Shown piece after piece: positions 1-8,033 of a DNA stretch of 50,912 nt; positions within the stretch are counted from its first letter, which is position 1; every line of letters begins with the position of its first letter. The notes under the pieces were generated by a model. The model worked only from the letters and a program-made list of their open reading frames with translations. It searched no databases and was not told the origin of the DNA. This DNA comes from a virus. Both the position numbers and the translations under genes were made by a program. The stretch spans positions 1-50,912 of the IMG/VR virus record IMGVR_UViG_3300037137_001575, one strand, 5' to 3'.

Positions 1-392
1 GTTTTGCCGACATGTTTAAGACCACCAGATTGACACTTCTCTATCAGTGGCAATAATTCTTTCTTATAGAAGTTATAACAGTTTCCACAACCGATCTTGC
101 CAGCTATTAATATTTCTTCTATAGTATATCCACAGGTCGGACAGCCTGTTGGTTTTGGCTGAATAACAACTTTAGCTTCCTGCCCAACAGCGTGTTTAAT
201 GGCAGAATTAATCATTTGAAAGACTTGCTGTGCGTCAAGATTAAATTCTGGCCCGCCTTCTTCAGCAATAAAAGGCAAGCCACAGAAATTGCACATATCT
301 TTGCTTTCTGTGGCTTGGTAATTAGATACTTCCGTTACATGGATGTATTTTCTGTGTGGGCAAGGCTGACCAGAAATAGGACATTTATCCAT
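1..392 (-). CDS. McsA-like zinc-finger protein (3' end cut by window)
   Basis: Read directly from the minus strand; the C-terminus lies beyond the window start. It has CxxC-type cysteine pairs (CPISGQPC, CNFCG, CPTCG, CGNCY) and ends in the window with LKHVGK. The segment CPTCG...GKIGCGNCY...LPLIEK...KHVGK matches the core of McsA, the zinc-binding adaptor of the McsB arginine kinase / Clp system, which in many phyla occurs as a stand-alone protein with a UvrB/UvrC motif. The start ATG overlaps the stop of the upstream gene as TAATG, suggesting translational coupling. Family likeness is clear; the function in a phage is unknown. Confidence 0.7.
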   Translation of the reverse strand, partial: MDKCPISGQPCPHRKYIHVTEVSNYQATESKDMCNFCGLPFIAEEGGPEFNLDAQQVFQMINSAIKHAVGQEAKVVIQPKPTGCPTCGYTIEEILIAGKIGCGNCYNFYKKELLPLIEKCQSGGLKHVGK

Positions 393-922
393 TATTTATC
401 CCTTTTAATAAGATTACTCTTATCGTGGTATTCTTTCATCGTCTTTATAACTTGGTCTTTCTCTTCTTTCGTGAACTTGTCTGGAAACTTTTTGAATAAG
501 CCGTTCGCCAATTCTTCTGTTTTTTCGGCATTTTGCTTCCTTAATGCCAGCAGTTTTTCCAGATATACAGTTACGTCTTTTTTACTGGCTTCATTCGCGT
601 CATCAGGAGTTTCTTCTGCATTCTTTAATTCTTCTTTCCACTTACTATGTAGGTCTTCCAACTGACGACTTAGAAGATCAAGTTGCATTAGGATATAAAC
701 GCGACGATCCACCTCATCAAAATCAGCGAATTGCTTTTTTTCATTAGTTTTCTTATTGGTAAATTCCATTTTACCATAATGGGCTTCGGTGGGATAATTT
801 GCCACATTGTCGGTGGCAGTCTTCAAGAATTTATCGAAATCTGCTTTACTCCTAGCAAATGCAAAGCTCGCCATTAACAAAAGAGCTAACATTCCAATGG
901 AGGCTCTGAATAAGTTTCTCAT
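392..922 (-). CDS. secreted hypothetical protein
   Basis: 176 residues. The N-terminus has the form of a Sec signal peptide: basic residues, a hydrophobic stretch, then an AFA-R cleavage-like site near residue 23. The remainder is highly charged, rich in Lys, Glu and Asp, and probably alpha-helical. A strong ribosome binding site (AAAGGAG) lies about six bases before the ATG. The stop overlaps the start of the McsA-like gene. No family was recognised; an exported helical protein made in the infected cell is the most that can be said. Confidence 0.65.
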   Translation of the reverse strand: MRNLFRASIGMLALLLMASFAFARSKADFDKFLKTATDNVANYPTEAHYGKMEFTNKKTNEKKQFADFDEVDRRVYILMQLDLLSRQLEDLHSKWKEELKNAEETPDDANEASKKDVTVYLEKLLALRKQNAEKTEELANGLFKKFPDKFTKEEKDQVIKTMKEYHDKSNLIKRDK

Positions 923-951
923 TTATGTCTCCTTTATCTTAATATAGTAAA

Positions 952-1977
952 TCATGGAGAAGTTGCGTCAACAACAATTTCAAATGTGTCTAAAAGTTTT
1001 GACATTTGACCGTTACGAGCAAGCGCTCCATAATAAGGGTCAACAATAGGCAATGTTCTTCTAATCCAAAGTGGCAAATATTCATTTGGCCGTAAATCAC
1101 CAATACGGATTGGATTACCCCTAAAGTAATAATCAAATATAATACCAGATGGTGGAGTGATTTCATCGGGAATGACTTCTGCAATCGTGTTCACAGGGCT
1201 GCCATCTTTTACAGGCATTGGCACTACTGGTATTATGCCATCTAACAAAGTATTCTTAACCACTTTTACCAACTTGATTTGATGCCGTGCTGCTTGCATC
1301 CAACGCGCATGTTCGTCCATGCCTTTATGCCCTAAATTACGACTGACATGCCCTCCGTAGTTAATAGTGAAGGTTACATTAACAGCAGGATCAGCTAGTG
1401 TTGTACCAATTTTACCTTCTCCTGTCACTACCACTTCTGGCAATCCTTCAACTGCACGAATCGCTGTTTGGAAATTACCAATCCATTTTGTAATATTTGG
1501 ATCGTAGAACACTTTGAATGAAGGTTCATAACATGGAACCTGTAGTTCAAAATATTCTCCTTCTCTTGGCGGTACGGGATAACTGATAACTACTTTTTGA
1601 ATTTCATCTTGTAGTTTTACCCCAATAGCGACATAAGTACCGCTTCTTTTTCCTGGTACTTGGCGACCTGTTCCATCCAGAAAAATAACTACATTTCTGA
1701 GTGTGGCTACAGGATGACTATTCCATATATAAAAACAACGATAGTCTTCATGTCCTCTCCTGCTAAGTTTCGGTCCAATTGAGTGAAATAGATTATCTAA
1801 CCCTTCAGAAATAGGGCAATTAGAAGGTGGTCCACCTAAATCTTCACAGGGACCAGCACAGGGCGGTCCAGGCACAATAATCTGGTCGTCTGGAGGACAA
1901 GTTATTACAGTGCCTCCACCACAATGCAGAAAGACTACACAGCTATCGTCGCAACAAACATTAAGACAATCAGACAT
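952..1977 (-). CDS. probable virion structural protein, paralog A
   Basis: 341 residues, Cys-rich at the N-terminus. It shares blocks with the adjacent upstream gene: DYRCFYIWN versus DYRCFYFWN, KLQDEIQKV versus KLQNDIQEI, and a C-terminal NEYLPLWIRRTLP versus NEGFFWWTQRTTP. The two are therefore tandem paralogs. Such proteins, with beta-rich predicted character and a Y-R-C-x-Y/F-x-x-N motif, occur among structural genes of large phages, so a tail or baseplate role is inferred. A ribosome binding site (AGGAG) precedes the ATG, eight bases after the neighbour's stop. Confidence 0.55.
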   Translation of the reverse strand: MSDCLNVCCDDSCVVFLHCGGGTVITCPPDDQIIVPGPPCAGPCEDLGGPPSNCPISEGLDNLFHSIGPKLSRRGHEDYRCFYIWNSHPVATLRNVVIFLDGTGRQVPGKRSGTYVAIGVKLQDEIQKVVISYPVPPREGEYFELQVPCYEPSFKVFYDPNITKWIGNFQTAIRAVEGLPEVVVTGEGKIGTTLADPAVNVTFTINYGGHVSRNLGHKGMDEHARWMQAARHQIKLVKVVKNTLLDGIIPVVPMPVKDGSPVNTIAEVIPDEITPPSGIIFDYYFRGNPIRIGDLRPNEYLPLWIRRTLPIVDPYYGALARNGQMSKLLDTFEIVVDATSP

Positions 1978-1984
1978 TCATCTC

Positions 1985-3259
1985 CTAAGGTGTTATAAGC
2001 GGCCAAGTAACTTTTTTACCAACAACGTGAACATCAAAATAATCTCGTAAACAGCAATGCATGGGGGGTGTTGTTCGTTGTGTCCACCAGAAAAACCCTT
2101 CATTTGGCTTTAAGTTACCAACTGCATAAGTCTTTTTTGAAAACTCGGTTACATCTGGCATTATGAACTCAGTAAGGATGGGTTTGGCAATGCTGTTAAT
2201 TGGACTGCCTTCCTTTATTTTCTTAATGCAAACCTGGCAATAATCCTTGTCACAAGGAGCTTCAAGCACACCCCAAGGCACAGGAAGCGGTAGCGGTCCA
2301 GGTGGATTTTGCCCATAATAAATTGGTGTTGGATACCATCGCTGCCAATTTTTAGGATCATTATACAGGTTTATATAAGCATCTGGAGCGGTAGGATCAG
2401 GTTGGTCTGGATTACGCACCGTTCCTGTTGGTGGGCAACTACCTAAAAATCCAACAAGATTGAATTTTAAAGCATCAACAAGATCAAATGTATAGTCATC
2501 ATGGCTGTCATAAGCATAAGCGTCCCAAAGTCCAGTTAATGGATTGTATATTCTCAATATTCCAGACAATGGCACATGGGGGCTAATCGGCTGAACAACC
2601 AAGATTATTTTATCGCCATATCCATTCCAAATATCGCAAGCAAAATAAATTTGAGTGTTATATCTACAAAGACCGTAGTTTACCAAGTCATTTTGGACTA
2701 CTCTTATCATGCGGACATTTCTATTGCCAACGCCGCCTTTAAATTCTACTTTATAAGGATTACATCCAGTAACTGTGACGCTCTCACACCACGGTTGTTC
2801 ATTTAGTCTTGCTTGGAGGTCAACCCCAAATTGACAAAAGCTGCCTTTCCAATAGACTGTAAAAGGAGGACCGAATTCAGTGTCGAAGATCACAAAACCG
2901 TTTTTATCGGGGAGTGATTCATCAGGCTCAAGACCTTCGTTACAAATAATGGTAATCTCTTGAATATCGTTTTGTAATTTGGAACCATAGAGGATATCTG
3001 AACCGCAATCATCGCATTGTGTAAGTTCTAGTTCAATACCTTCCATTGCGACTACAGTGTTTGGGTTCCAAAAATAGAAACAACGATAATCAACCATGCC
3101 ACCTTCTTCTGGCATCACGTCATCGTAGAGGTTATTCATCGTGTTTGGTTCTTCTGGAGGTTCTCCAGAAATTTGAAACTTTGATGGATAGTTACCTAAG
3201 TCATCTTCAGGTTCTTTATTAAAAGCGCCGCCCGAATGCAGCCAGAGTAGTTCACCCAT
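1985..3259 (-). CDS. probable virion structural protein, paralog B
   Basis: 424 residues from the chosen start (MGELLWLHSGG). An in-frame ATG at 3292 would add 11 residues. The start at 3259 is preferred because it overlaps the upstream stop by eight bases and follows AGAAAGGG. It is paralogous to the next gene downstream (DYRCFYFWN, KLQNDIQEI, WWTQRTTP) but carries an insert of about 90 residues with repeated Cys and Pro. No enzyme motif is visible. Likely a virion surface or tail-associated protein; the exact role is unknown. Confidence 0.55.
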   Translation of the reverse strand: MGELLWLHSGGAFNKEPEDDLGNYPSKFQISGEPPEEPNTMNNLYDDVMPEEGGMVDYRCFYFWNPNTVVAMEGIELELTQCDDCGSDILYGSKLQNDIQEITIICNEGLEPDESLPDKNGFVIFDTEFGPPFTVYWKGSFCQFGVDLQARLNEQPWCESVTVTGCNPYKVEFKGGVGNRNVRMIRVVQNDLVNYGLCRYNTQIYFACDIWNGYGDKIILVVQPISPHVPLSGILRIYNPLTGLWDAYAYDSHDDYTFDLVDALKFNLVGFLGSCPPTGTVRNPDQPDPTAPDAYINLYNDPKNWQRWYPTPIYYGQNPPGPLPLPVPWGVLEAPCDKDYCQVCIKKIKEGSPINSIAKPILTEFIMPDVTEFSKKTYAVGNLKPNEGFFWWTQRTTPPMHCCLRDYFDVHVVGKKVTWPLITP

Positions 3260-3650
3260 TAGCCCTTTCTTTTGATAATATATAACGCACATTTCTCTCT
3301 GTATAACCAGTTAGTTGCGCTATCTGTGGTATATCATAGCCAAATTTAGAAAAATTAACTACGTTGTGATGATTTGTCTTTAGTCTATTTGGAGTTACAT
3401 TAAAGTTGTGTAAAATACGATAAATCTCACCAACAGACCTACCAGTAATCTGTGAGATTTCTTTGATCTTCTTGTCTGGATTGTAATTATAAAAAGTAAC
3501 TATTTCTTGGTCTGAAAAGCTTTGTGCATCATCAAACCATTCTCTAAAATTTTCCATATACCTATTTAGGGTATAGATTATTCTTTTAAAGCCATGTTTA
3601 TTTCCGCTTGAGTCAAAAGCTCCACTTTCTTGCGGTTCTTTTGCGCCCAT
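3252..3650 (-). CDS. helix-turn-helix DNA-binding protein
   Basis: 132 residues from ATG 3650 (AAGGT six bases upstream). An alternative ATG at 3557 would give a protein beginning MENFREWFDD. Two helix-turn-helix-like segments are visible: one around KIKEISQITGRSVGEIYRIL and one around DIPQIAQLTGYTERNVRYIL near the C-terminus. This tandem arrangement resembles resolvase/Trp-repressor-type HTH pairs. Likely a small phage regulator. It ends inside the start of the structural gene that follows, so the two are co-transcribed. Confidence 0.6.
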   Translation of the reverse strand: MGAKEPQESGAFDSSGNKHGFKRIIYTLNRYMENFREWFDDAQSFSDQEIVTFYNYNPDKKIKEISQITGRSVGEIYRILHNFNVTPNRLKTNHHNVVNFSKFGYDIPQIAQLTGYTERNVRYILSKERANG

Positions 3651-3737
3651 TGGATTACCTTAAGCAATAGTTTTTCTTTTCTTTTGAGTGTCCAAAAATT
3701 TCTATATCTCATAATGCTAATATATCAATTTACAAAT

Positions 3738-3769
3738 AAAAAGCTAGGTTATTCCTAACCTAGCTTTTT
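3738..3769 (-). terminator. intrinsic terminator
   Basis: A perfect 14-base stem (AAAAAGCTAGGTTA and its complement) with a four-base loop. The flanking A and T runs give a U-tail in both directions. It lies just past the 3' end of the minus-strand acidic-protein gene ending at 3788. Confidence 0.85.
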
Positions 3770-3787
3770 AAAGGTGTTATGACCGAA

Positions 3788-4846
3788 TTACTTTTTCTTT
3801 ACTTGTGAAGCATGATGGGCAGCCCATTCTGCAAAGTTACTTCCTAAAATACCAACTTTAGCCTGTGGTGCAAAACCTACTTCACCTGGCTGTGGCTCAT
3901 TATCCTGAGCAGCTTGCTTCTGTGGCTGAATAAGAACATCTTCGGTAACAGAAACCCAATAACCATATTCATCCTGCTGGAACTTAAGAGAGCCAGCCTG
4001 ACGCATTAAACTGTCATTAAATTCTCGCTGTTCCTTGGTCATCTTGCAGCACTTCTTGCTCTTTTTCATGCCTTTACCGCACTTAGAGCAGCAAGAGTCA
4101 TTAAGACCATCTGCCTTATTCTGAGCCTTCATCTTTTCATCTTGCTCATCAGCAACTTCTCTTACGAAGGTGGTCTTCTTTTGAGCAGTACCCTTACCGT
4201 CATCCTTTTGATCGTTAGCGGCATTCTTTCTATTCTGACCCTTCATCTTGGAATCCTGTGGGTCTGCTGCTGCTTCTTTCTTCATATACATAGCTTTTGG
4301 TTGCATTGAACCCATGCCGCTCATCTTCTTCATCATCATAGGAGGCTTCTTTTTCATAGGTGGGCCACCAAGACCGCCCGCCATGTCAGGACCACCCATA
4401 GGGCCACCCATACCTGGAGGTGGGCTACCTGCACCCATAGGGCCACCCATACCCCCATCATCACCCATGCCGTCGCCCTCTTCGCCGCCTTCTTCGTCGC
4501 CTTCGCCGCCTTCTTCGTCGCCTTCGCCGCCTTCTTCGTCGCCTTCGCCGCCCATGTCTTCATCACCTGTATCATCAGCGTCTTCGTCATCGCCCATGTC
4601 GGTGTCACCCATGTCTTCGCCTTCGTCATCGTGTGGATGATCTTCGTCATCCATATCGTCGTCAGGACCGCCCATGCCTGGGGCTGACTTCTTAGCCAAG
4701 CCAGGAGGTACATCTCCCTTCATATACTTGTGCATCATTAGCTGTGGAGCTTCCGAAAGACCAAGATTGGTCGGCCTTGAAAGACCGATCACACTGTCAA
4801 AGTTTTCTTGGATAAGTTTATACTGCTTATAAGATAACATGCCCAT
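3788..4846 (-). CDS. acidic Gly/Met-rich protein with capsid-targeting-like N-terminus
   Basis: 352 residues from ATG 4846. This start is chosen because GGAG lies nine bases upstream; an ATG at 4861 contains that GGAG. The N-terminus MGMLSYKQYKLIQE resembles the aromatic capsid-targeting sequences of T4 internal proteins. Residues of roughly 65-170 are low complexity: Asp/Glu/Gly with three EGDEEGG repeats, then Pro/Met/Gly. A Cys cluster (CCSKCGKGMKKSKKCC) follows, and the C-terminal 80 residues look folded. Possibly a scaffold or internal head protein, by inference. A terminator follows. Confidence 0.6.
   Translation of the reverse strand: MGMLSYKQYKLIQENFDSVIGLSRPTNLGLSEAPQLMMHKYMKGDVPPGLAKKSAPGMGGPDDDMDDEDHPHDDEGEDMGDTDMGDDEDADDTGDEDMGGEGDEEGGEGDEEGGEGDEEGGEEGDGMGDDGGMGGPMGAGSPPPGMGGPMGGPDMAGGLGGPPMKKKPPMMMKKMSGMGSMQPKAMYMKKEAAADPQDSKMKGQNRKNAANDQKDDGKGTAQKKTTFVREVADEQDEKMKAQNKADGLNDSCCSKCGKGMKKSKKCCKMTKEQREFNDSLMRQAGSLKFQQDEYGYWVSVTEDVLIQPQKQAAQDNEPQPGEVGFAPQAKVGILGSNFAEWAAHHASQVKKK
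4477..4553. repeat. 21-bp tandem repeat in the acidic-protein gene
   Basis: Three to four in-frame copies of a 21-base unit encode EGDEEGG repeats. It is a coding minisatellite and could vary in copy number by slippage. Confidence 0.8.
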
Positions 4847-4897
4847 AATTTTAATCTCCATTAATTGAATTATCTATGCTTCTGATCCTATTTATTT

Positions 4898-5107
4898 TCA
4901 AGGTCTTGCTAAAGCTTTTAATAATTGTTCTCTTTTTAGTCTTTCTACCTTTCTACGTTCGTCAGCTATCTTCTGAATGTTTTGCATTTGCAGAACATTA
5001 GGATGCAATTTAGCTACATTTTCGGTTATTTTTCCAGTTGCAGGCGGCAGTCTTGGAGCCGCTGCTTGGCGTCTCGCACCGCCACCACCACCACATCCAC
5101 ATCCCAT
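4898..5107 (-). CDS. small Gly/Cys-rich-headed protein
   Basis: 69 residues. The N-terminus is MGCGCGGGGG, followed by Ala/Pro-rich sequence and a charged, probably helical C-terminus (IADERRKVERLKREQLLKAL). A strong GGAGGG precedes the ATG, and CATATATATTAC lies about 16 bases further upstream, a candidate late promoter. No family recognised. The Cys-Gly head could bind metal or be lipid-modified, but neither can be shown. Confidence 0.6.
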   Translation of the reverse strand: MGCGCGGGGGARRQAAAPRLPPATGKITENVAKLHPNVLQMQNIQKIADERRKVERLKREQLLKALARP

Positions 5108-5145
5108 AGTACCCTCCTTGTAATATATATGGGAGTCAATAAAAA

Positions 5146-5171
5146 AACCACAGCAACGAATTGCTGTGGTT
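5146..5171 (-). terminator. intrinsic terminator
   Basis: Stem AACCACAGCAA with TTGCTGTGGTT and a four-base loop. On the minus strand it is followed by a run of T, so it ends the transcript of the gene at 5191-5430. Confidence 0.85.
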
Positions 5172-5190
5172 AAGAAGAAGTAAAAAACCT

Positions 5191-5430
5191 TTAGTGTCGA
5201 GTTGTTTTCTTTGCGGCGAATCTCTTAGGTTCTACAAAGTTAAGAGTCGCGTTATACTTCTTTGCAACCGCTACCGCAGCTTGCCTTAAGTTAGAGACGG
5301 TTGTATAGTGAGTACCACCACTTTCCTTCCTCAACTTGTTTTGGGTCAAATTCGGCATTCGAACCGACCCTTCAAAGCTATTCACGTTTGGATTAGCTTG
5401 AATTGCTGTGACTGTCATTACTGGTTTCAT
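5191..5430 (-). CDS. small basic hypothetical protein
   Basis: 79 residues, basic, with an Ala/Val-rich helix (LRQAAVAVAKKYNATLNFV) and a Lys/Arg C-terminus. GGAG lies about eight bases before the ATG, and a terminator follows the stop, so it is a complete single-gene unit. The spacer to its divergent neighbour contains AAGGTTTATTGAAATT, which recurs at 12932. No homolog recognised. Confidence 0.55.
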   Translation of the reverse strand: MKPVMTVTAIQANPNVNSFEGSVRMPNLTQNKLRKESGGTHYTTVSNLRQAAVAVAKKYNATLNFVEPKRFAAKKTTRH

Positions 5431-5464
5431 AATAATTTCTCCTCAGTACATTCACAATAATATC

Positions 5465-5480
5465 AAGGTTTATTGAAATT
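5465..5480. promoter_or_regulatory. 16-base element in divergent spacer (copy 1)
   Basis: AAGGTTTATTGAAATT. The same sequence with one mismatch stands in the divergent spacer at 12932-12947. Both sit upstream of a minus-strand unit and may be a shared promoter or operator; this is inference from two copies. Confidence 0.3.
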
Positions 5481-5519
5481 GTCAATAGATTTTTTCTCCA
5501 CAAAATTGAAGGGTTAGGT

Positions 5520-5527
5520 CTATATAA
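5520..5527 (+). promoter_or_regulatory. candidate late promoter (CTATATAA)
   Basis: CTATATAA lies about 28 bases upstream of the ATG at 5556. It resembles the T4 late promoter octamer TATAAATA recognised by gp55-type sigma factors, one of which is encoded in this window. In an AT-rich genome chance matches are expected. Confidence 0.35.
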
Positions 5528-5555
5528 TAATAAGATTGATCTTAATGGGAGAATT

Positions 5556-5780
5556 ATGGTAACAACATTCATGCAATGGTGCGAATCAAATAAAAGAGAT
5601 TTGAGCTTTGTATTTACAGAAAAAGGGTCTAGAACTGGCCTTCACTACCCAATGCCAACAGGTTATTACATGGCTCACTACCCACACAAATATTTTAACC
5701 CTATTATCGCAACGGCTGATTTAGATGTTAAGAACTTCGGTCAGTACCAAGACAAAGCACCTAGCGACGAGGCACCTTAA
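5556..5780 (+). CDS. small protein with capsid-targeting-like N-terminus
   Basis: 74 residues beginning MVTTFMQWCESNKRD, one of the recurring Met-aromatic-xx-aromatic starts in this window. The rest is Tyr/His/Pro-rich with no recognised domain. It is a monocistronic unit: GGGAGA stands upstream, and a strong terminator follows directly. By analogy with T4 internal proteins it may be packaged in the head; unproven. Confidence 0.6.
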   Translation: MVTTFMQWCESNKRDLSFVFTEKGSRTGLHYPMPTGYYMAHYPHKYFNPIIATADLDVKNFGQYQDKAPSDEAP

Positions 5781-5788
5781 AGCTAATG

Positions 5789-5815
5789 AAAAAGCCACCT
5801 TCGGGTGGCTTTTTT
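5789..5815. terminator. bidirectional intrinsic terminator
   Basis: Stem AAAAAGCCACC / GGTGGCTTTTT with a TTCG tetraloop and T-run, lying between convergent genes. It can serve both. Confidence 0.9.
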
Positions 5816-5816
5816 G

Positions 5817-6317
5817 TTAGCTTTCATGAAATTCTCTAAGTTCTTGCTGGTAAGCCATGTAGCCTTGACCGTGGCCTAAATCACTAAGTCTCGATGATTG
5901 CAGTAATTCTTCACTTTTCATAAACCCACGAAATGTATACTTAGGGAAAACACCAGTCATCAATGCAAAAATATCGACGTTCGTTTTCTTCCACGGAGCA
6001 GCTAACAACTTACCAGTTTCGTATTTTGTGGTTTTAACATCCACCTTTTTTTCATGCAAGGTGCCATCGCCATCATCATTTCCTTGAAATGCTGATCTGA
6101 CGGCAATAGAAAGATCAGGATAGATATTGAACAGTTTACAGAACGCAAACTCTCCACTGATCCCTTCAAGATCAGTAAACTCATCAGATTGAGAACCAAT
6201 CTTGGAGTTCTTTACGCCAGAGTTTCTGGCGTTTTCATATCGCATTTTTGCCAATTGTTTGCAAATAGCTTTTTCTACCGTATTAAGTTCTATTACGGTG
6301 CCAATTTTATTACTCAT
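5817..6317 (-). CDS. probable PD-(D/E)xK-type nuclease-like protein
   Basis: 166 residues. The segment GISGEFAFCKLFNIYPDL, followed by KKVDVKTTKYETGKLL, fits the layout of PD-(D/E)xK-fold phage proteins: a Glu in the first helix, then Asp-x-Lys (DVK) on the core strand. The catalytic acidic residue before it would be one of the Asp in NDDGDG. No specific function can be named. It converges on the gene at 5556 across a shared terminator. A nuclease role is inferred from motif layout only. Confidence 0.45.
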   Translation of the reverse strand: MSNKIGTVIELNTVEKAICKQLAKMRYENARNSGVKNSKIGSQSDEFTDLEGISGEFAFCKLFNIYPDLSIAVRSAFQGNDDGDGTLHEKKVDVKTTKYETGKLLAAPWKKTNVDIFALMTGVFPKYTFRGFMKSEELLQSSRLSDLGHGQGYMAYQQELREFHES

Positions 6318-6359
6318 TACATGAGTTTACAGTGTATGTCAGTTAATTACAAGTCCATT

Positions 6360-6677
6360 TTATTTCTTTTTCATTCTATTTTTCTGATCTTTAGCTACAA
6401 TGCTTTGATAATTTTTCGGGAGCATATCCACGGGGATACGTTCCCAATAGCCCCAATTATCATCATTCTTTGGATGTTGATAAACCATATTCATTTTTAA
6501 ATACTTATCTATAATCTCTTCAACTCTTTCTTTGGTTAGTCCAGTGTCCTGCGCAATTCCAGAAGTAGATCGCCAGACATATTTTGGACTACGGGCAAGT
6601 GAAATAAAGAAGGCTAGTTCTTCATCCCCTTCTTTGGTTCCAAGCGAATATATGTCGGTCCAACGCTTTAATTTCAT
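6360..6677 (-). CDS. small winged-helix-like protein
   Basis: 105 residues. The central region (GIAQDTGLTKERVEEIIDKYLKMNMVY) has the pattern of a winged helix: a helix, a turn after Gly-Leu-Thr, a recognition helix, then an aromatic strand. The C-terminus is Lys-rich. GGAATA lies just upstream of the ATG. Probably a DNA-binding regulator; it is divergent from the gene at 6753, with a 75-base AT-rich spacer between them. Confidence 0.45.
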   Translation of the reverse strand: MKLKRWTDIYSLGTKEGDEELAFFISLARSPKYVWRSTSGIAQDTGLTKERVEEIIDKYLKMNMVYQHPKNDDNWGYWERIPVDMLPKNYQSIVAKDQKNRMKKK

Positions 6678-6715
6678 ATTTATATTCCTTTTAGTTTAAA
6701 ATCGAATCTAAACTA

Positions 6716-6725
6716 TTATATATAT
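6716..6725 (+). promoter_or_regulatory. candidate late promoter (TTATATATAT)
   Basis: An AT octamer of the TATATAT type, about 28 bases upstream of the ATG at 6753 in the divergent spacer. The resemblance to a gp55-type promoter is inferred. Confidence 0.3.
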
Positions 6726-6752
6726 GCAGGTTAAATTAGTAAAGGCTATAAT

Positions 6753-7226
6753 ATGAATTACAGAAAAAAAGTAAAAATCAACAAGTTCACGCTCCGTGAG
6801 ATGAAACGTAAGAAGCGTGAAGATGCTCTTAAGGGTAGTGGCGAATATCTTTTCGTCAATAACACCAGGGGTGAATTAAGTCTTGAGAAGAAACCAATTA
6901 AAAGTCCTATCCCAATGCATCCTTGTTTGATCCCAATGGGACAAACATTCGTCGGTGATAGTTACTTTTTGAACATGATGAGATCAGGTGAAATTAGATT
7001 GATTGAAGTTCTCAAACCAGCCGAAAGCGAAAGGACAGGCATTATGGAAGAAAAGAAACTAATTCTAGATCAGCCAGGCAGATTTACAAATCAGGGGCAG
7101 ACAGAGCATGTTGTTCCAACTGACGCCCCAAAGCCATTGATTGAAAATAAGCCACCTCAACAGCCAACCAAGGACGCTCTTATTACAGAAGACCCAATAG
7201 ACGGCGTTGAAATTTTGTTGGGCTAA
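6753..7226 (+). CDS. hypothetical protein, basic N-terminus and Pro-rich tail
   Basis: 157 residues. The first 30 are very basic (KKVKINKFTLREMKRKKRED), and the middle holds YLFVNNTRGELSLEKK and SYFLNMMRSGEIRLIEVL, which look like a compact beta domain. The last 50 are Pro/Gln-rich. AAAGG precedes the ATG and a terminator follows the stop. No homolog recognised. It could be a minor virion protein, but nothing in the sequence decides this. Confidence 0.5.
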   Translation: MNYRKKVKINKFTLREMKRKKREDALKGSGEYLFVNNTRGELSLEKKPIKSPIPMHPCLIPMGQTFVGDSYFLNMMRSGEIRLIEVLKPAESERTGIMEEKKLILDQPGRFTNQGQTEHVVPTDAPKPLIENKPPQQPTKDALITEDPIDGVEILLG

Positions 7227-7238
7227 GCTCAATACAAT

Positions 7239-7268
7239 AAAAAAAGCCAGGTTAACCTGGCTTTTTTT
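7239..7268. terminator. bidirectional intrinsic terminator
   Basis: Stem AAAAAGCCAGG / CCTGGCTTTTT around TTAA, with A and T runs on both sides. It lies between convergent genes. Confidence 0.9.
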
Positions 7269-7281
7269 ATTTAAGTTTTAA

Positions 7282-7980
7282 TTAACGGCCAACGCGAACC
7301 ACTGTTCGTCCGAAACCGTTTCTAACTACTACATTTGCTCCAAATCCGCGATTTACTACTACATTTGCTCCAAATCCGCGATTTACTACTACATTTGCTC
7401 CAAATCCGCGATTTACTACTACAGCACGGTTTACACCGAAGCCATTATAGCCAAATCCGAATCTGTTGAAGCCAACTCCATAGCCACCAAAACCAACTCC
7501 ATAGCCACCAAAACCAACTCCATAGGAGCTAACGCCAACTCCATAGGAGCTAACGCCATAAACTGGTGCTGCGAAAACTACTGGTGCCGCATAGACTGGT
7601 GCCGCAATTGCTACTGGACACTGTGGGTCTGCGATTGGTGCTTGGTAAGCGATTGGTGCCGCTACTACAGGCGCTGCAACAGGATAAGCTGCCGCAACTG
7701 GATAGGCTACCGCCGCATATGGTACTGCAACAGGATATGCCGCAACACCAACACCGTAACCACCAAAACCAACATTACCATAACCACCAAAGCCAACTCG
7801 GTTAAAGCCGAAATGGTTAAAGCCGAAATTGTTGAAACCAAAACCGAAGTTATGGAAACCAACATGTCCAACTCCAACGTGACCAGCCCCAACACGGACG
7901 ACAACTCTTGCATCTGCTGGCTTAGCTGTTACAAACAACAAAGCAAACGCTGCGATCAAACTGGTTAACCAAATTCTCAT
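7282..7980 (-). CDS. secreted Gly/Val/Ala-rich repeat protein
   Basis: 232 residues with a clear signal peptide of about 24 residues ending A-D-A. The mature part is built of degenerate repeats: NFGFNHFGFN, YPVAAPVVAAP, FGGYGVG, and three to four near-perfect NRGFGANVVV units at the C-terminus. It has no Cys pairs beyond isolated ones and no enzyme motif. Such proteins resemble exported low-complexity proteins of Planctomycetota. GGAGG lies five bases before the ATG. It is the last gene of the minus-strand secreted cluster (53-base gap) and ends at a terminator. Probably a cell-envelope or matrix protein. Confidence 0.65.
   Translation of the reverse strand: MRIWLTSLIAAFALLFVTAKPADARVVVRVGAGHVGVGHVGFHNFGFGFNNFGFNHFGFNRVGFGGYGNVGFGGYGVGVAAYPVAVPYAAVAYPVAAAYPVAAPVVAAPIAYQAPIADPQCPVAIAAPVYAAPVVFAAPVYGVSSYGVGVSSYGVGFGGYGVGFGGYGVGFNRFGFGYNGFGVNRAVVVNRGFGANVVVNRGFGANVVVNRGFGANVVVRNGFGRTVVRVGR
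7326..7423. repeat. 30-bp tandem repeat (three-plus copies)
   Basis: Near-identical 30-base units encode NRGFGANVVV repeats in frame. Recent amplification is likely since the copies are nearly identical in DNA. Confidence 0.9.
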
Positions 7981-8033
7981 ATGCCTCCAATTGTAAGACT
8001 AACCTATATATCCTTAATTAAGCAAAATTTTCA

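Noticed and set aside
4248-4640. 130-codon plus-strand frame rich in Pro and Ser
   Set aside because: It is the complement of the Asp/Glu/Gly repeat tract of the acidic-protein gene.
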